Part shown: piece after piece, positions 62,350 to 64,000 of the stretch | Layout of the letters: each line of letters opens with the position of its first letter | Position numbering within the stretch: the first letter of the stretch is position 1 | NCBI RefSeq assembly: GCF_042646425.1 | Contig: NZ_JBHRTR010000054.1 | Span: 678,003-742,002, forward strand | DNA length: 64,000 nt | Direction: 5' to 3' | Source: Marinibaculum pumilum | Lineage (GTDB): Bacteria; Pseudomonadota; Alphaproteobacteria; Ferrovibrionales; Ferrovibrionaceae | Translations under genes and position numbers: made by a program | The notes under the pieces: model-generated | What the model was told of the DNA's origin: nothing | What the model saw: the letters and a program-made list of their open reading frames with translations, nothing else | Databases searched by the model: none

Positions 62350-62386
62350 ACTCCGCCGCCGATATCCCAGACGACAGGTGACAGCC

Positions 62387-63817
62387 ATGAACCAGATCGC
62401 GCCGGACATCCTCGACCGCCTCCGCGCCGTGGTCGGCGACAAGGGTGTCATCGCAGACCCTGCGGAGATGCGGCCCTACCTGACCGAATGGCGCGACCTG
62501 TGGCACGGCGTGTCGCCGCTGATCCTGCGGCCCGCCAGCACGGAAGAGGTGGCGGAGATCGTGCGCCTCTGCGCGGAGACGGGGACCAAGCTGGTGCCGC
62601 AGGGCGGCAATACCTCGCTCTGCGGCGGCTCGGTGCCGTTCGAGGGCGGCGACGAGATCGTCCTCAGCCTGTCGCGGATGCACGCCGTGCGCGAGATCGA
62701 CCTGGAGAACGACACCATCACGGTGGAGGCCGGCTGCATCCTGCAGGACGTGCAGCAGGCGGCGGAGGAGGCCGGGCGCCTGTTCCCGATGCGGATCGCG
62801 GCCGAGGGCAGCTGCCAGATCGGCGGCAATCTGTCCACCAATGCCGGCGGCACCGCGGTGCTGCGCTACGGCAATATGCGGGACCTTGTCCTGGGGCTGG
62901 AGGTGGTGCTGCCCGACGGCCGCATCTGGCACGGCCTGCGGGGATTGCGGAAGGACAATACCGGGTACGACCTGAAGCAGCTGTTCATCGGTGCCGAAGG
63001 CACATTGGGCATCGTCACCGCCGCGGTCCTGAAGCTCTACCCGCGCCCTGCGGCGGTGGAAACCGCCTTCATGGCGGTGCCGGACGTCGCGGCCGCGGTC
63101 GCCATGCTCGGCACGGCGAAGGCGCTCAGCGGCAACCAGGTGACGACCTTCGAGCTGGTGCCCCGGCTGGGCCTGGACATGGTGCTGCGCCATGTCGCCG
63201 ACACCCACGATCCGCTGGAAGGCCGCCACGACTGGTATGTCCTGATGGAACTGTCGGCTGGCCGCGACACCGGCGCCCTGAAAGAGACGATGGAGGCGAT
63301 CCTGGTCGAGGGCTATGAGCAGGGGCGCGTGCTGGACGCCACCATGGCGGCGTCCGAGGCCCAGTCCCAGGCGCTGTGGAAGCTGCGGGAAAGCATGTCG
63401 GAGGCGCAGAAATACGAGGGCGGCTCGATCAAGCACGATGTGTCCGTGCCGGTCTCCAGGATGGCCGCTTTCATCGCCGAGGCATCGGAATATGTAGTCG
63501 ACCTGATCCCGGGCACCCGGATCGTCGCCTTCGGCCATATCGGCGACGGCAATGTCCACTTCAATCCGTCGCAGCCGCCGGAGATGGACAAGCAGGCCTT
63601 CCTCGACCGCTGGGACGAGGTCGGCCACCGGGTCTACGAGAAGGTGCGGAAGTTCGGCGGCTCGATCTCCGCCGAGCACGGGCTGGGCCGGCTGAAGCGC
63701 GACGAGATCGTCCAGTACAAGGACCCGGTGGAGATGGAGCTGATGCGCCGCATCAAGCGCAGCCTCGACCCGCAGAACATCATGAACCCCGGCAAGGTGC
63801 TGAATCCGGAGGGGTGA
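62387..63817 (+). CDS. FAD-linked oxidase (D-2-hydroxyacid dehydrogenase / glycolate-oxidase D type)
   Basis: A 476-residue flavoenzyme of the vanillyl-alcohol-oxidase family. The FAD-binding part has LVPQGGNTSLCGGSVPFEGG, VEAGCILQDVQQAAEE and GNLSTNAGGTAVLRYGNMRD. The C-terminal oxidase part has KHDVSVPVSRM, FGHIGDGNVHFNPSQP (metal His pair) and SAEHGLGRLKRDE. The pattern fits D-2-hydroxyglutarate or D-lactate dehydrogenases. Likely start ATG at 62387, 38 bases after sua5. Its 3' side is followed by a palindromic intergenic element. Confidence 0.9.
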   Translation: MNQIAPDILDRLRAVVGDKGVIADPAEMRPYLTEWRDLWHGVSPLILRPASTEEVAEIVRLCAETGTKLVPQGGNTSLCGGSVPFEGGDEIVLSLSRMHAVREIDLENDTITVEAGCILQDVQQAAEEAGRLFPMRIAAEGSCQIGGNLSTNAGGTAVLRYGNMRDLVLGLEVVLPDGRIWHGLRGLRKDNTGYDLKQLFIGAEGTLGIVTAAVLKLYPRPAAVETAFMAVPDVAAAVAMLGTAKALSGNQVTTFELVPRLGLDMVLRHVADTHDPLEGRHDWYVLMELSAGRDTGALKETMEAILVEGYEQGRVLDATMAASEAQSQALWKLRESMSEAQKYEGGSIKHDVSVPVSRMAAFIAEASEYVVDLIPGTRIVAFGHIGDGNVHFNPSQPPEMDKQAFLDRWDEVGHRVYEKVRKFGGSISAEHGLGRLKRDEIVQYKDPVEMELMRRIKRSLDPQNIMNPGKVLNPEG

Positions 63818-63861
63818 GCCGGATTCATACAGGTCCTCGACGCGCCCACCCTGGGACCGTC

Positions 63862-63927
63862 ATCCCAGGCCTTGAGCCTGGGATCCATTCCGCAAGCCTC
63901 GAGACATCTGGCCAGCCGGCGGAATGG
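63862..63927. repeat. Palindromic intergenic repeat after the FAD-linked oxidase gene
   Basis: Two perfect stems: ATCCCAGGC/GCCTGGGAT (63862-63870 with 63876-63884, loop CTTGA) and CCATTCCGC/GCGGAATGG (63885-63893 with 63919-63927). The first looks like the common 'CATCCCnGGC..GGGATCC' class of alphaproteobacterial intergenic palindromes. It may also act as a terminator, though no T-tract follows. Confidence 0.6.
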
Positions 63928-64000
63928 GTTCTCGGGTCAAGATCCTATGCAGGCGCGACGGGCGAGGCGTTACCGTATCGGTTTCCCACACCCAACAGCT

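Overview
The window is about 64 kb of GC-rich (roughly 70 %) chromosomal DNA from an alphaproteobacterium, most plausibly a member of Rhodospirillales or a close relative; the genus cannot be fixed from this sequence alone. The signs are a C4-pathway 5-aminolevulinate synthase (hemA), the xseB-ispA-dxs isoprenoid cluster, a polyprenyl diphosphate synthase divergent from a DUF2007 gene, a fabI-aroC pair, and many FAD or acyl-CoA enzymes. I see no insertion sequences, integrases, phage genes, rRNA or CRISPR arrays. One tRNA gene (Pro, anticodon CGG) is present. Coding density is very high and nearly every gene is intact.

Layout. 0-4 kb: a leftward cluster (DUF2007, TrmN6-like methyltransferase, S49 peptidase, small membrane protein) divergent from a polyprenyl diphosphate synthase, then tRNA-Pro. 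4-9.6 kb: FAD dehydrogenase, small methyltransferase, LACTB2-type hydrolase, sulfurtransferase, NTF2-like protein, CBS-BON protein. 9.6-13.8 kb: a likely copper-handling group with a Cys-containing exported protein, a Tat-exported multicopper oxidase with a Met-rich loop, and a histidine kinase with a periplasmic binding-protein sensor. 13.8-25.2 kb: a leftward run with a TPR-TylF methyltransferase, acyl-CoA ligase, lipase plus SDR, adenylate cyclase, UspA, APH-like/P-loop kinase plus CDF transporter, and PdxH.

25.6-36.8 kb: 17-kDa-type lipoprotein, Sel1 protein, DnaJ-like chaperone, serine hydrolase, YihY protein, fabI-aroC, an AhpD-family protein with a histone-H1-like tail, an HNH protein, VOC and AraC proteins. 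36.7-42.7 kb: two tandem trypsin-like autotransporters. 42.8-49 kb: methyltransferase, orphan exported proteins and a translationally coupled MATE-tlyA-rRNA methyltransferase operon. 49-54 kb: xseB-ispA-dxs, an exported orphan and a histone-deacetylase-like protein. 54-64 kb: a convergent Hpt/response-regulator pair, hemA, an MBL hydrolase behind a LiuR-like palindrome, a degenerate M23 protein, acyl-CoA dehydrogenase, Sua5/TsaC and an FAD-linked oxidase followed by a palindromic intergenic repeat.

Functionally this is mostly housekeeping metabolism (isoprenoid and quinone precursors, haem, fatty acid synthesis and catabolism, RNA modification) with several accessory pieces. The least ordinary items are the AhpD-histone-tail fusion, the paired protease autotransporters, the M23 protein that has lost its zinc ligands, the regularly spaced repeats in front of the orphan response regulator, the LiuR-like operator, and three unrelated-looking exported orphans that each carry four cysteines in the mature part.
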